From Bremerella sp. JC817 (GTDB lineage Bacteria > Planctomycetota > Planctomycetia > Pirellulales > Pirellulaceae): 64,000 nt of DNA. The DNA is taken from contig NZ_JBFEFG010000268.1 of NCBI RefSeq assembly GCF_040718835.1, positions 248,001 through 312,000 on the forward strand, written 5' to 3'. Made by a program: the position numbers and the translations under genes. Shown here piece by piece: positions 18,266 to 26,659 of this stretch. Position 1 is the first letter of the stretch. Every line of letters begins with the position of its first letter. Under the pieces are notes generated by a model. It was not told the DNA's origin and did no database searches. It worked only from the letters and a program-made list of their open reading frames with translations.

Positions 18266-18295
18266 TTGACAACCGCCAGACCTGCCCCCTAATAT
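18266..18295 (+). promoter_or_regulatory. sigma70-type promoter of tRNA-Arg
   Basis: A consensus TTGACA is separated by 18 nt from TAATAT, and the first base of the tRNA lies 14 nt downstream of the -10. Confidence 0.75.
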
Positions 18296-18308
18296 TGAAC
18301 AAACCCAA

Positions 18309-18382
18309 GTCCCCGTAGCTCAATTGGATAGAGTGTCGGCCTCCGAAGCCGAAGGTTGCAGGTTCGAACCCCGCCGGGGATA
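18309..18382 (+). tRNA. tRNA-Arg (anticodon CCG)
   Basis: All cloverleaf parts can be drawn: acceptor GTCCCCG/CGGGGAT (closing G-U), D arm GCTC/GAGT, anticodon stem TCGGC/GCCGA with loop CTCCGAA (anticodon CCG, reading CGG), variable loop AGGTT, and T loop TTCGAAC with one A-C mismatch in its stem. CCA is not encoded. A run of seven T follows directly (18384-18390), consistent with termination. Confidence 0.95.
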
Positions 18383-18457
18383 CTTTTTTTGCTGTAATGA
18401 CTTAGGTCAATTTATCAGGGGCCTAGCTATTTCGTCTGGTTTCTGTGAGCCATCAAG

Positions 18458-18625
18458 TTAGTTGCGGGATAAGAATGGTCCGCAGGTTTCGGCCCCTGAG
18501 AGTTCCATTTCCATCAGGGGACGTTCACGAATTTGAATTGCCCGGAAACTGATCTCAGAGCGATGTTCTTCGTGAGGCAGAGGTGAATCCGGACGATTCG
18601 TCCACCTAGGCCTTCTTCCGTTCTG
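18458..18625 (-). pseudogene. possible remnant of a DUF1080-like C-terminus
   Basis: Downstream of the esterase stop, one minus-strand frame stays open for about 54 codons without a start codon and encodes SEISFRAIQIRERP near its end. This resembles the common EVxFRNIRIREL end of DUF1080 (3-keto-disaccharide hydrolase-like) proteins that abound in planctomycetes. No upstream part is present in frame, so if real it is a decayed fragment. The match is by eye only. Confidence 0.25.
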
Positions 18626-18638
18626 CCAAATGCCCACC

Positions 18639-19718
18639 TCACCGGCGATTCAGTTCCACCATTGCTTTACCCATGGCTTCGCCGACGTCCATGTACGTCT
18701 CCGCGTTGCCTCCGTAGTGGCCGTTCGATGCGCCGCCGTGGCTGATGGGGTGCGTGTAGACAGTAGCCACGTTCCCCTGGAACTCAGGGTATTTGCTGCT
18801 TCGTCCGTCGACTGCGAGTTGAGCATTCAGGATCAGACCCTCGTTTCCGGTGGCTCCTTGTGCGGTTTGGCCGAGTGTCGCACAGACGAACTTGGCGTTA
18901 GGTGCTTTGAAATCTTGGCGAAGCTGCTGAATGAATCGCACGAGATTCGCTTCGTAATGACTGGCGAGACCTGCGTCATAGCGATCTTTGTCTCCTTGCC
19001 AAAAAAAGAACCCCGCGATTTCGTAGCTGGTTGCGCCAGGGTAGTACTTTTCGAGTTCAGATAAGACTTGCTTGGCGTTGGCGATGTCACCGTCGTACTG
19101 CATGCCTGCGTACCAGGTGATTGGCTGCGGCTGGGTACCTTTCTCCCAGCGCATGGGCGATTGCTTGTAGCCTGCGTAGGTCCAGGTCTTTCCCTTGTCC
19201 TCGAACTCGTAGCATTCGCTGCCTGGTGGCAACAAGTCCCAACCGAGCGAACGGTTGCCGATGCAGCTCTTCAGAATCAAAACCGGGGCATCCGTCGCAT
19301 CGCCCAGGATATGGCCGATGCCAAGTTCCGGACCAATGGTACGTCCTTTCACCGTCATCCATTCGTTATTTAATTGCTTCATGGGCTTAGTGCCACTCCC
19401 CATGACTCGCACATTGCGAACGTCATTCCGCTCGCTCCAGTTCCCTTTCTCGTCGATAAGATAGGGGTATTTTCCCTTTTGCTTCACCGCGTGTTCCAGC
19501 GTGCCGTCCGTCTCAGCCGGTCCAATTTTCCCGGCTCCGACCATATTCGATTGACCGAGCAAGATGTAAACCTGAACCGGCCTCGTCTCATCCACACCTT
19601 GGGCACTAGTTTCCGATGGCGAACGCTGCCCCTCCTGGGCAGGCGAGGATGCACACAGCACCACGAAGAACAGAGGCGCAATGCAGTAAGCGAGACGAGT
19701 TCGGATGAAAGGGATCAT
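18639..19718 (-). CDS. secreted sialate O-acetylesterase-like SGNH hydrolase
   Basis: A 359-residue exported esterase of the SASA (carbohydrate esterase family 6-like) group. A signal peptide (residues about 1-30) precedes the nucleophile motif LLGQSNMVG, with a GFFFWQGDKD block in the middle and a C-terminal HPISHGG segment that can supply the catalytic His. It probably removes acetyl groups from polysaccharides outside the cytoplasm. I chose ATG 19718, preceded by a GGAG ribosome site; the frame runs on to 19925 but that stretch is not protein-like. Confidence 0.85.
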   Translation of the reverse strand: MIPFIRTRLAYCIAPLFFVVLCASSPAQEGQRSPSETSAQGVDETRPVQVYILLGQSNMVGAGKIGPAETDGTLEHAVKQKGKYPYLIDEKGNWSERNDVRNVRVMGSGTKPMKQLNNEWMTVKGRTIGPELGIGHILGDATDAPVLILKSCIGNRSLGWDLLPPGSECYEFEDKGKTWTYAGYKQSPMRWEKGTQPQPITWYAGMQYDGDIANAKQVLSELEKYYPGATSYEIAGFFFWQGDKDRYDAGLASHYEANLVRFIQQLRQDFKAPNAKFVCATLGQTAQGATGNEGLILNAQLAVDGRSSKYPEFQGNVATVYTHPISHGGASNGHYGGNAETYMDVGEAMGKAMVELNRR

Positions 19719-19955
19719 ACGACGGCTCCAGGTGGGTTGGTTGAGAAGAGGCAAGAGGGAGGCAGGCCGAACCGCGAACAGGTCCAAGCTGCCTGCTCTC
19801 AACATACCGAAGCAGATCGCTAAACTCGACGAAAAAAACGTAGAATCACGCGCTTTCCGAGGGAGTGCCCCCTGAGTGAGCGGAGCCTGGAAGGCAACTG
19901 CGGCCCAAAGAATGGACGCATGCAAAAGCTTCGAGCGATTATTCGCTCCAGTCGA

Positions 19956-20660
19956 CTAGTTGCGGGCCTGTCCGTTGCTCTCCATCAGCTCACGAGATTC
20001 GCTGTAGCGGGCGTTGCGGACCCAGGTGCTCGAGCGGAATGCTTCGAGGAATCCAGGAGAGATTTCTCGGCAGCCTTCTTCGCAGAGGGCGTGGTATGTT
20101 GGATGCGGCAACATTTCTGGGTCGATGGTCTTGCGGCCGTCGAAGCTTGCCTGCCGGCAAGAGAGAAAGTAGGTCAACCGAGGCGCCGCGTCCAGTTCAT
20201 CCCAGGGAATCGACCAGGCGGGAACCAGGTCGTACGCGTACTCGCGGCTCACCAGCTTTTGCATGTCTTCCATGCGAAGTGAAAAGGCCATTCCATTGAA
20301 CCAGTCTTCGATATGTTCGCTCGGGCGAGCGTTCAGGACGCCGAAGCTGTACTGGCATTTGCTGGGGCCGTAAACGCGACGCCCTTGAGGACTCATCACG
20401 TATTCGTAGATTCGACGGGCGCCCAGCACGACGGCAGGTCGGGCATCGCGAACCGTCTCGGTCGAGAACGTTCGCAACGCTGACTTGCGATTCATCAGGC
20501 TACCGTAGCCAACTAAGGTGATCTGCGTCCCAGCGGATGGAAACAAGATCTCAGCATCCCAAGGATAGAGATGTTCCACCGCTTCCGCAGGAGGACATGG
20601 CAAGATCAGGTCGGCGATCCGATCGAGCAGACGTAGCGCTTCTGATTGGGGAAAAATCAA
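19956..20660 (-). CDS. gamma-glutamylcyclotransferase-fold protein
   Basis: A 234-residue cytoplasmic protein with the LVGYGSLMN motif (about residues 49-57). YGSL is the substrate-binding loop of the GGCT/AIG2/BtrG fold, whose members release 5-oxoproline from gamma-glutamyl amines or peptides. A conserved acidic residue further on would be the general base but cannot be fixed without alignment. The start codon is TTG and has no clear ribosome site, so the N-terminus is uncertain. Substrate unknown. Confidence 0.65.
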   Translation of the reverse strand: MIFPQSEALRLLDRIADLILPCPPAEAVEHLYPWDAEILFPSAGTQITLVGYGSLMNRKSALRTFSTETVRDARPAVVLGARRIYEYVMSPQGRRVYGPSKCQYSFGVLNARPSEHIEDWFNGMAFSLRMEDMQKLVSREYAYDLVPAWSIPWDELDAAPRLTYFLSCRQASFDGRKTIDPEMLPHPTYHALCEEGCREISPGFLEAFRSSTWVRNARYSESRELMESNGQARN

Positions 20661-20731
20661 GCTCGAAATCCTATCTACCGGAACCGTCGTCCTAGGTCTG
20701 TTTACCGTTCGCGATCTATCAATGCCGAAGA

Positions 20732-21544
20732 CTATTTGGCTTTGCCGCTGCCTGCCCAGCGAACCCCTTCGGCCATGATCGAGTTGGGACCACCGGTCTT
20801 TTCGGGGTGAGGGCTGTAGCAGATCACTCGGCCAGCACCAAACATCGACCGGACAATCGCGTGCGTTCCGGTCATAGCTCCTTCAGGAGCACCTTTCTCC
20901 GCGATCTCCGAACCGTACGTGGCCAGCACTTCGTAGCCTGGCAGCGATGGGTCGTCATTCGGCACCAGCAAAGGCCCTTGGCCGTAATAGCATGGCAGCG
21001 ACTCCTTGTCCGCCTTCAGTAATTCGCTTCCGGTCGGCGATAGTTCCAGCGAAACGGTGCCAGTCCCTCGATCCCAGTGCGAACGGTCCCAAACCTTGGC
21101 GTTGATTAGACCGAGTGACCAACTGTAGTGGGAAGAAGCGAGGTAAGAGCCAGCACAAATGCCGACGTAACCGCCGCCGTTGTCGACATACTGGCGAACG
21201 ATCTCGCGTCCTTTGTCTTCCAGGTTCTTTGACTGTGCGCTGCCCGATCCGCCCGGCATGATGAGCACGTCGAAATCATCCAGTATGCCATCGCGAATCT
21301 GCTGCGGCGTGACGACCTTCGATTCAAAACCATTCTTGGGAACGAGGAACGCCTGCAAGTTCTTCGGCCCCGTAGCCGACCCGCCACTATGATCGTAGAT
21401 CGCAACACGAACCAGGGAAGGGGAGGCACCGCCGGAGTTGGTCTCGGCCAATGCCGGCAATGCGGCAAGCAGCGTCAGCAGGAGACCGCCGACAAGGCGT
21501 TGGACGAACGAACGAGTTGGAGTGAGAGGTTGTAAAGCCTTCAT
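20732..21544 (-). CDS. secreted BPL_N / glutamine-amidotransferase-like protein
   Basis: A 270-residue protein with a signal peptide and a class I glutamine-amidotransferase-like fold resembling the N-terminal domain of biotin-protein ligases. Visible motifs are LIMPGGSGSAQ and the nucleophile elbow GICAGSYLA. A C-terminal SPHPE supplies a His-Glu like that of GATase triads. It is downstream of the C45-type hydrolase gene on the same strand with a 58-nt gap, so the two may be co-transcribed. The exported location is unusual for this fold but common in planctomycetes. The reaction is unknown. Confidence 0.8.
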   Translation of the reverse strand: MKALQPLTPTRSFVQRLVGGLLLTLLAALPALAETNSGGASPSLVRVAIYDHSGGSATGPKNLQAFLVPKNGFESKVVTPQQIRDGILDDFDVLIMPGGSGSAQSKNLEDKGREIVRQYVDNGGGYVGICAGSYLASSHYSWSLGLINAKVWDRSHWDRGTGTVSLELSPTGSELLKADKESLPCYYGQGPLLVPNDDPSLPGYEVLATYGSEIAEKGAPEGAMTGTHAIVRSMFGAGRVICYSPHPEKTGGPNSIMAEGVRWAGSGKAK

Positions 21545-21602
21545 ATCGATTCTCGGAGGTTACGAACGTGGATTGGAGGTGTGACTACCGACAGCCGACA
21601 GC

Positions 21603-22904
21603 TTAGTTTGTCGCCGAAGTTGCTAGTGGCGTGCCGAATTCTGGAGGAGCAGGCGCGGTGAGCTGCAAGGCTGCGTTCTTCTCGTCGATCAGTTCCTGCT
21701 GCATCGCCTTCATGGCATGCTCGGCTGCTTTGGTTTGCAGCACTTTCACATCGGCCACTTTGATCCCTTCTTTGGCCCAACGTTCTTTTGCTTCGAGCGT
21801 GACCGAAATCAGATGGTCTTCGGTGCTCCACATGTCTCTCCACATGCCAGCCAGGCCACTCGTGAAGACACCATCTCGATCAGGCGTCAAACGCCAGTCG
21901 CGAAGTGAAATCGCGATCTCGCCGATTTCGCCACCCTTTTCGTCTTCCAATGGATCGGCGACGTGACCAATTGGGAAGACAGGAACGGCGATCGAAAACT
22001 TCGGGTCACCCAGCATGGTCCACATGGTCGTCAGCTTGGGACTTTCGCCCGGCTTGACTCCGTGAAATACCACAGCCGAAACGGTGGTCGTGCGACTGAT
22101 AGTACTTGTTGTGGCGATCGATTCCGGCATTTCGCCAGTGGGACCATTGATGGTGCCTGCATACGCTTTGCCTGAATCGTCACTCATATCACGACAGCAT
22201 TGGCGAACCACTTCTTGCAGATCGATCTTGTCGGATGCACACAAATCCAGGATGTCGCGAGCCCTCAGGTAACGCTCGGCTGAGTAGATCTTGTCGAGTT
22301 CTTTCCGAGTCGGATTCGCTTCCAATTGCTGAGCAGTGGTCGAGAAATTCGATCGGACAACATAGCCATCCGGAGTCACCACGGGATCGTTCGCATTGAA
22401 CAACTTGTACGTCTTTGGACCAGTCTCGAAGAGAACGGCACCGCCATGGGCATCGATCACGCCGAAGTTCGCAATTGTGGATCGTCCCGAGACGTTGGTC
22501 TCTTCCAACAAGCGTCGGAAGTCATCGACGGTGGCACACGTTTGCAGGGCCATTCGCATCAGCGAGCCGTTGCCTGGGCCAGAGGTGTCTTCTTTGATGG
22601 CGAGGTCGCGGCTGAGCGAGTTCTCGATGCAGAAGCCTGCTTCGTTGACACCCATCCAAACGGTCGATCGTTGTCCGGCGTTCACCACGGCGACCGCTTT
22701 GTACTTGCCACCGGTGATCACTGCGACTTCATTATGAAGACCAGTGCTCGTGTCGCGATTCTTCCATAGCAGAGGTCGACCGTCGGCAGTCACCTTGCCG
22801 CTGATCACTGCGGTCGTGCAGGCCTTCGCATCGGCGGCGAGCAAAGCCACCGCGAATAGAAGCCACATCGAGGGGTAGGCTTTTCGCAGAAATTGGGGCT
22901 TCAT
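21603..22904 (-). CDS. exported C45-like N-terminal-nucleophile hydrolase
   Basis: A 433-residue protein related to acyl-CoA:6-aminopenicillanate acyltransferase/peptidase C45. A signal peptide ends at DAKA and is followed directly by Cys29 in ACTTAVISG, so signal cleavage itself could free the Cys nucleophile. RPLLWKNRD and GVNEAGFCIENS match the Ntn-hydrolase core. The substrate is an amide, unknown in detail. ATG 22904 is chosen because AAGGAG lies at correct spacing; the GTG at 22910 is too close to it. The divergent neighbour is a XylR-type regulator. Confidence 0.82.
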   Translation of the reverse strand: MKPQFLRKAYPSMWLLFAVALLAADAKACTTAVISGKVTADGRPLLWKNRDTSTGLHNEVAVITGGKYKAVAVVNAGQRSTVWMGVNEAGFCIENSLSRDLAIKEDTSGPGNGSLMRMALQTCATVDDFRRLLEETNVSGRSTIANFGVIDAHGGAVLFETGPKTYKLFNANDPVVTPDGYVVRSNFSTTAQQLEANPTRKELDKIYSAERYLRARDILDLCASDKIDLQEVVRQCCRDMSDDSGKAYAGTINGPTGEMPESIATTSTISRTTTVSAVVFHGVKPGESPKLTTMWTMLGDPKFSIAVPVFPIGHVADPLEDEKGGEIGEIAISLRDWRLTPDRDGVFTSGLAGMWRDMWSTEDHLISVTLEAKERWAKEGIKVADVKVLQTKAAEHAMKAMQQELIDEKNAALQLTAPAPPEFGTPLATSATN

Positions 22905-23252
22905 TGACACTCCTTGTTTTGGCGTAGAACCGCGTAAATGGTTCAGTTCTCTGACAAAAAAGAATCAACTTGTGCCTGATTTATGGGCACAGTCTGCTTT
23001 CGTATCAGGAAATATGCCCAAGATCCGGAGGTGGAACAATGTTCTTCTGCGCATACCAATATTCGATTTTTGCGGCTTGCCCGAAGAAACACACCGAATT
23101 GACCGATTCACTCTTTTATGGCAGCGCGTGGTATCCTCGAGAACTAAAGTTGGCCCGCGAATTGCATTTCATGTTCGACTCAGACAGAACGAGCAATTAG
23201 TTTTGCTAAGAAGACGAACCCCACCTCCCCACAGCTTGAAGGCGGCTCATTG
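22905..23252. other. divergent intergenic region, C45 hydrolase / XylR-type regulator
   Basis: No convincing gene lies here; two overlapping open frames have no family-like sequence. It should hold promoters for both neighbours. The one clear structure is the inverted repeat listed at 22971-22991. Confidence 0.6.
22971..22991. promoter_or_regulatory. inverted repeat, candidate operator
   Basis: TGTGCC and GGCACA form a perfect 6-bp inverted repeat with a 9-nt spacer, 67 nt upstream of the C45 hydrolase start. Being next to a regulator gene makes it a candidate binding site for that regulator. Confidence 0.35.
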
Positions 23253-24449
23253 ATGATCCAGCGCATTCCGGCTTATCCCGACCGACTCCGCATTGCTCTA
23301 TTGATTCTCAACGAGAGTCACTGGAGTCGATCCATTCTCGATGGCATTGCTCGCTTTGCCTTGGAGCATGGAAACTGGGATTTTTGGATGCATCCCCGTG
23401 GCATCGGGGCTCCCCCAGCGCTGCCAGATGACTGGCGAGGTCATGGAGTCATTTCGCGAATCTCGAATGAATCGCTTCGCCAATCGATCGCTCAGCATCA
23501 GTTGCCGACGATCAATGTTTCGTGGCATGGCGTGCACAGCCGTCGCTTTCCAAAAGTGATTGCAGATCCTTCCGGCGGTGGAAAGATCGCGGGCGAGTTC
23601 TTCGTGCAGCGTGGCTTCGAGAACATTGGCTATATCGGTCCACCTCTGTGCTACAGCTATCAGGATCAGGTCTTGCCGGAAGTGGTCAAAGCGGCGGAAG
23701 ACGCTGGCTGCCGAACCTATCAGTTCGCGCCCGATCCAGCTGCACCTCAGCCTGACTTCGACTTCCAGCGGCCACGCCTGGTCGAATGGGTCCGTTCGCT
23801 GCCGAAGCCCGTTGGCATCGTGGCATGGAATACGATCCAGGCCCGCGAGATCATTCTGACCTGCGGTGCCGAGGGAATTAACGTTCCAAACGACGTCGCA
23901 ATTCTCGCGGTGGAAGACGATCCACTCGTTTCCAAGCTTTCGCCAATTCCGATTTCGTACATCGAACAACGCGTCGAACAGGTCGGCTACGAAGCGGCCA
24001 AAGAACTGCAGCGCATCATCGGCGGAGGCGATCCCAGCGACGAGCCGATATTGATCGCACCGGAAGGGATCGTTGAAAAGGCCTCAACCAATACCGTCTT
24101 CGCCAGCGACGCCCTCGTTCGTCAGGCGGTTCAATTCATTCAACGCAACAGTGACATTGCGATTACCGTTTCCGATCTGACACGGCATCTCGATGTTTCA
24201 CGTCGTTCGCTCGAAGAACGCTTCCGTAAAGTGCTTAAGCGATCGCCTGCGGAAGAGATTCGGATGACCCGGTTGAATGTGTTGAAAGCTCATCTTCGAC
24301 AGACCGGACAAACCTTAGCCGAAATCAGCCAACAGGCTGGTTTCAGTTGCGAAAACGCGATGTTGCGGTTCTTTAAACGGATGACCGGGATGACCCCGGG
24401 CGAGTTCCGCCGTAACCATCCGCAAGACCTGCTGGATAACGCTAGTTAG
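23253..24449 (+). CDS. XylR-type AraC family transcriptional regulator
   Basis: A 398-residue regulator with a LacI/PBP1-type sensor domain (about residues 12-270) and a C-terminal AraC double helix-turn-helix (about 288-390). The second HTH is well conserved: LAEISQQAGFSCENAMLRFFKRMTGMTPGEFRR. Such proteins bind sugars in the N-terminal domain and activate nearby genes in E. coli XylR and relatives. The ATG at 23253 follows an in-frame TTG. The divergent esterase/hydrolase genes are possible targets. Effector unknown. Confidence 0.9.
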   Translation: MIQRIPAYPDRLRIALLILNESHWSRSILDGIARFALEHGNWDFWMHPRGIGAPPALPDDWRGHGVISRISNESLRQSIAQHQLPTINVSWHGVHSRRFPKVIADPSGGGKIAGEFFVQRGFENIGYIGPPLCYSYQDQVLPEVVKAAEDAGCRTYQFAPDPAAPQPDFDFQRPRLVEWVRSLPKPVGIVAWNTIQAREIILTCGAEGINVPNDVAILAVEDDPLVSKLSPIPISYIEQRVEQVGYEAAKELQRIIGGGDPSDEPILIAPEGIVEKASTNTVFASDALVRQAVQFIQRNSDIAITVSDLTRHLDVSRRSLEERFRKVLKRSPAEEIRMTRLNVLKAHLRQTGQTLAEISQQAGFSCENAMLRFFKRMTGMTPGEFRRNHPQDLLDNAS

Positions 24450-24657
24450 GGTGTGCGAACCAGCCTGCAGAGCCTTCTTGTGTCAAGCTTTGCGGGGCGT
24501 GGAGCTGTCCTACACGCGTTGTTGCAAAATCCGTTAATCATTTTGCGCGAAGGTCCCTAGGGCGACTCTGCCATCGGTTCTATGGTTGTCAGTGCCGTCG
24601 TTCACAAAACGATATCGCAATCAGACGCCAGCAAATTGTTCCTTCTTCGGTTGACCC

Positions 24658-25119
24658 ATGGCAAAGCACCACTTCGCAGTTGTAACTGTATCCGGAATTC
24701 TTTTGATGCTGATCGTGGGTAGTCTCACTGGCTGCTCTGAAACACCTTCGTACGACATGCGACCTGCGAAAGGGGTCGTGCAACTCGATGGCAATCCGAT
24801 CGAGAACGCGAATGTTGTTTTTCACTCGGAAACCGGCCCGCGAGCTTTCGGTACCACCAATGCCAACGGCGAGTTCGAGTTGAATACTGGAGACCAAGGT
24901 GCCGGTGTTGCGACTGGTGACTTCCTGGTGAAGATTGTCTCGACCAGTGACACCAAGACTTCCTCCGGCAAGGCGGTAAGCATCTCGCCACTGTACGCTG
25001 AGAACGGCGTGGCCGTCGTGACAGTGAGCGAAGGGGCGGAAAACCATTTCGAGTTCAATCTGAAAAGCAAGCCGAAGCGTGGCGACTACCTCGACGATAA
25101 CTCACTAGCTGAACCGTAG
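24658..25119 (+). CDS. lipoprotein with carboxypeptidase-regulatory-like domain
   Basis: A 153-residue lipoprotein with lipobox LTGC (Cys26) after a hydrophobic leader. The mature part, with VVQLDGNPIENANVVF and ATGDFLVKI, matches the transthyretin-like fold of the small planctomycete lipoproteins that usually accompany DUF1559 genes, as here. Its role is structural or unknown. A strong terminator hairpin follows, separating it from the DUF1559 gene. Confidence 0.85.
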   Translation: MAKHHFAVVTVSGILLMLIVGSLTGCSETPSYDMRPAKGVVQLDGNPIENANVVFHSETGPRAFGTTNANGEFELNTGDQGAGVATGDFLVKIVSTSDTKTSSGKAVSISPLYAENGVAVVTVSEGAENHFEFNLKSKPKRGDYLDDNSLAEP

Positions 25120-25153
25120 TCAACAAAACGCTCATTCGCCAGCTGAACCACCC

Positions 25154-25220
25154 TACGCGACCTTGGCCTGGATCGTGAGGCGCCCCCCTCGCAATCGTGT
25201 GGCCATGGTCGCGTATTTTT
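25154..25220 (+). terminator. Rho-independent terminator after the lipoprotein gene
   Basis: Long stem TACGCGACC..GGCC / GGCC..GGTCGCGTA, with an inner hairpin in the loop, followed by TTTTT. Confidence 0.8.
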
Positions 25221-25408
25221 ATTTAGAAGACCAGGCGTAACGGGAAGAGCTCGCAAAAGAGGTAATTCATTTGCGCAAACTTCCCTTATATCGGAACTGC
25301 TATTTTTCTTAACGTTTAAAGAAGCCGAATCGCGAATCCCCTTCCCACATCATGCCCCCAAAACCTGTTTTCATCCATGACATCGCGGCGGCCAATAAGG
25401 GACACGTA

Positions 25409-26386
25409 ATGGGTAAACGACAACTCGCCTCGAAGGCGAAACGAGCCGGTTTCACGTTAGTCGAACTGCTGGTGGTGATCGCCATCATCGGCATCTTGAT
25501 CGCGCTGCTTTTGCCAGCCGTGCAGCAGGCACGCGAAGCAGCACGTCGATCGCAGTGTCAGAACAACCTCAAGCAGATGGGGTTGGCGATGCACAACTAT
25601 CACGACACCTACGGTTGTTTTCCGGCGGGCTTCTACCGTCGAAGTTACAGCTACTCGACGTTCTCGGGGCCGGGCTGGGGATGGGGGGCGATGATTCTGC
25701 CACAGATCGAGCAGAACAATCGCTACGAGGCACTGAACGTTATGAATCAGTTCGCGTCTGACGACCCTGCGATTCTGGAATACTCGCAGGGACTGATCTC
25801 GACCTATCGTTGCCCCAGCACACCTGGCGGCGACGTGAACCCAGAGTTCAAGAATTCCGACTCGGAACCATCGCACGGACTGTCGACGTATAAAGGTGTC
25901 TTCGGCGACTTGAACACGCAGTACAACTATCCTGATGATGACTGTGGCTACTACTCCGGAAGCTGCATCAACGGCGGCAACGGGATGTTCTCGCCGAATA
26001 GTGCCACCAAGTTCCGGGACGTCACCGACGGCACGACCAACACCGTCATGATCGGTGAAGTGCCATTCGGTCAGAATGGGACCCGTAACTCATCAGACGA
26101 CTTGATCAAGTACTTGGGCGCCGTCTGGATTGGCGTCACAACCGGCGGTGCTTCCAGCAATGTCGCGACGCACCAGACATTGCGTGGTGTCACAAGCAGC
26201 GGAGCACAGAGCGCCGAATACAAGATCAATGGTACGAATCAGTACGGTTTCGGCTCGCACCATCCTGGCGGTGCTCAGTTCGTCCTGAGCGACGCCAGCG
26301 TTCGCTTCTTCACCGAAAACATGGATGGCGTGTCGGTCAATCGAATCGCCTCGAAAGACGACGGCCAGGTCATCGGCGAACTCTAA
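25409..26386 (+). CDS. DUF1559 prepilin-like protein
   Basis: A 325-residue protein with a type IV pilin/type II pseudopilin leader: AGFTLVELLVVIAIIGIL, with the prepilin peptidase site after the Gly and the Glu at +5. The rest is the DUF1559 domain, with NNLKQMGLAMHNYHDT and the C-terminal H-x-G motif HHPGGAQFVLSDASVRF. Planctomycetes carry many such genes; they are thought to be surface or secretion-linked pseudopilins. The ATG at 25409 has AAGG at the right distance; an earlier ATG at 25352 would put residues ahead of the leader. Confidence 0.93.
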   Translation: MGKRQLASKAKRAGFTLVELLVVIAIIGILIALLLPAVQQAREAARRSQCQNNLKQMGLAMHNYHDTYGCFPAGFYRRSYSYSTFSGPGWGWGAMILPQIEQNNRYEALNVMNQFASDDPAILEYSQGLISTYRCPSTPGGDVNPEFKNSDSEPSHGLSTYKGVFGDLNTQYNYPDDDCGYYSGSCINGGNGMFSPNSATKFRDVTDGTTNTVMIGEVPFGQNGTRNSSDDLIKYLGAVWIGVTTGGASSNVATHQTLRGVTSSGAQSAEYKINGTNQYGFGSHHPGGAQFVLSDASVRFFTENMDGVSVNRIASKDDGQVIGEL

Positions 26387-26420
26387 GTCGCCTGACTAAA
26401 AAGGAAGTACCTTTGCCCTT

Positions 26421-26459
26421 AGCGAGGTCCGTGAACGATTCATGGACCTCGCTTTTTTT
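26421..26459 (+). terminator. Rho-independent terminator after the DUF1559 gene
   Basis: A perfect 10-bp stem AGCGAGGTCC / GGACCTCGCT is followed by seven T. Confidence 0.9.
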
Positions 26460-26659
26460 ATTTCTTGGATTCGACCCGTGAAGTTTCTGTGGATTTGGGC
26501 CAATAAATCGCACACCTTTTCCCCGTCCTGTGGTAACATCGCAGAACACCCCCGATGAGGGTCTTCGTGGTGGCCATGGGACTGCTATCCCTGTTCGGAT
26601 CGATGAAAGCGATCTCAAAAAATCAAAGGGCTTGATTGTGTTAGCCCAGAAAATGCACT

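Noticed and set aside
22970..23253. Two plus-strand open frames before the XylR-type gene.
   Set aside because: Overlapping frames, no ribosome site of note and no recognisable family; likely promoter DNA.
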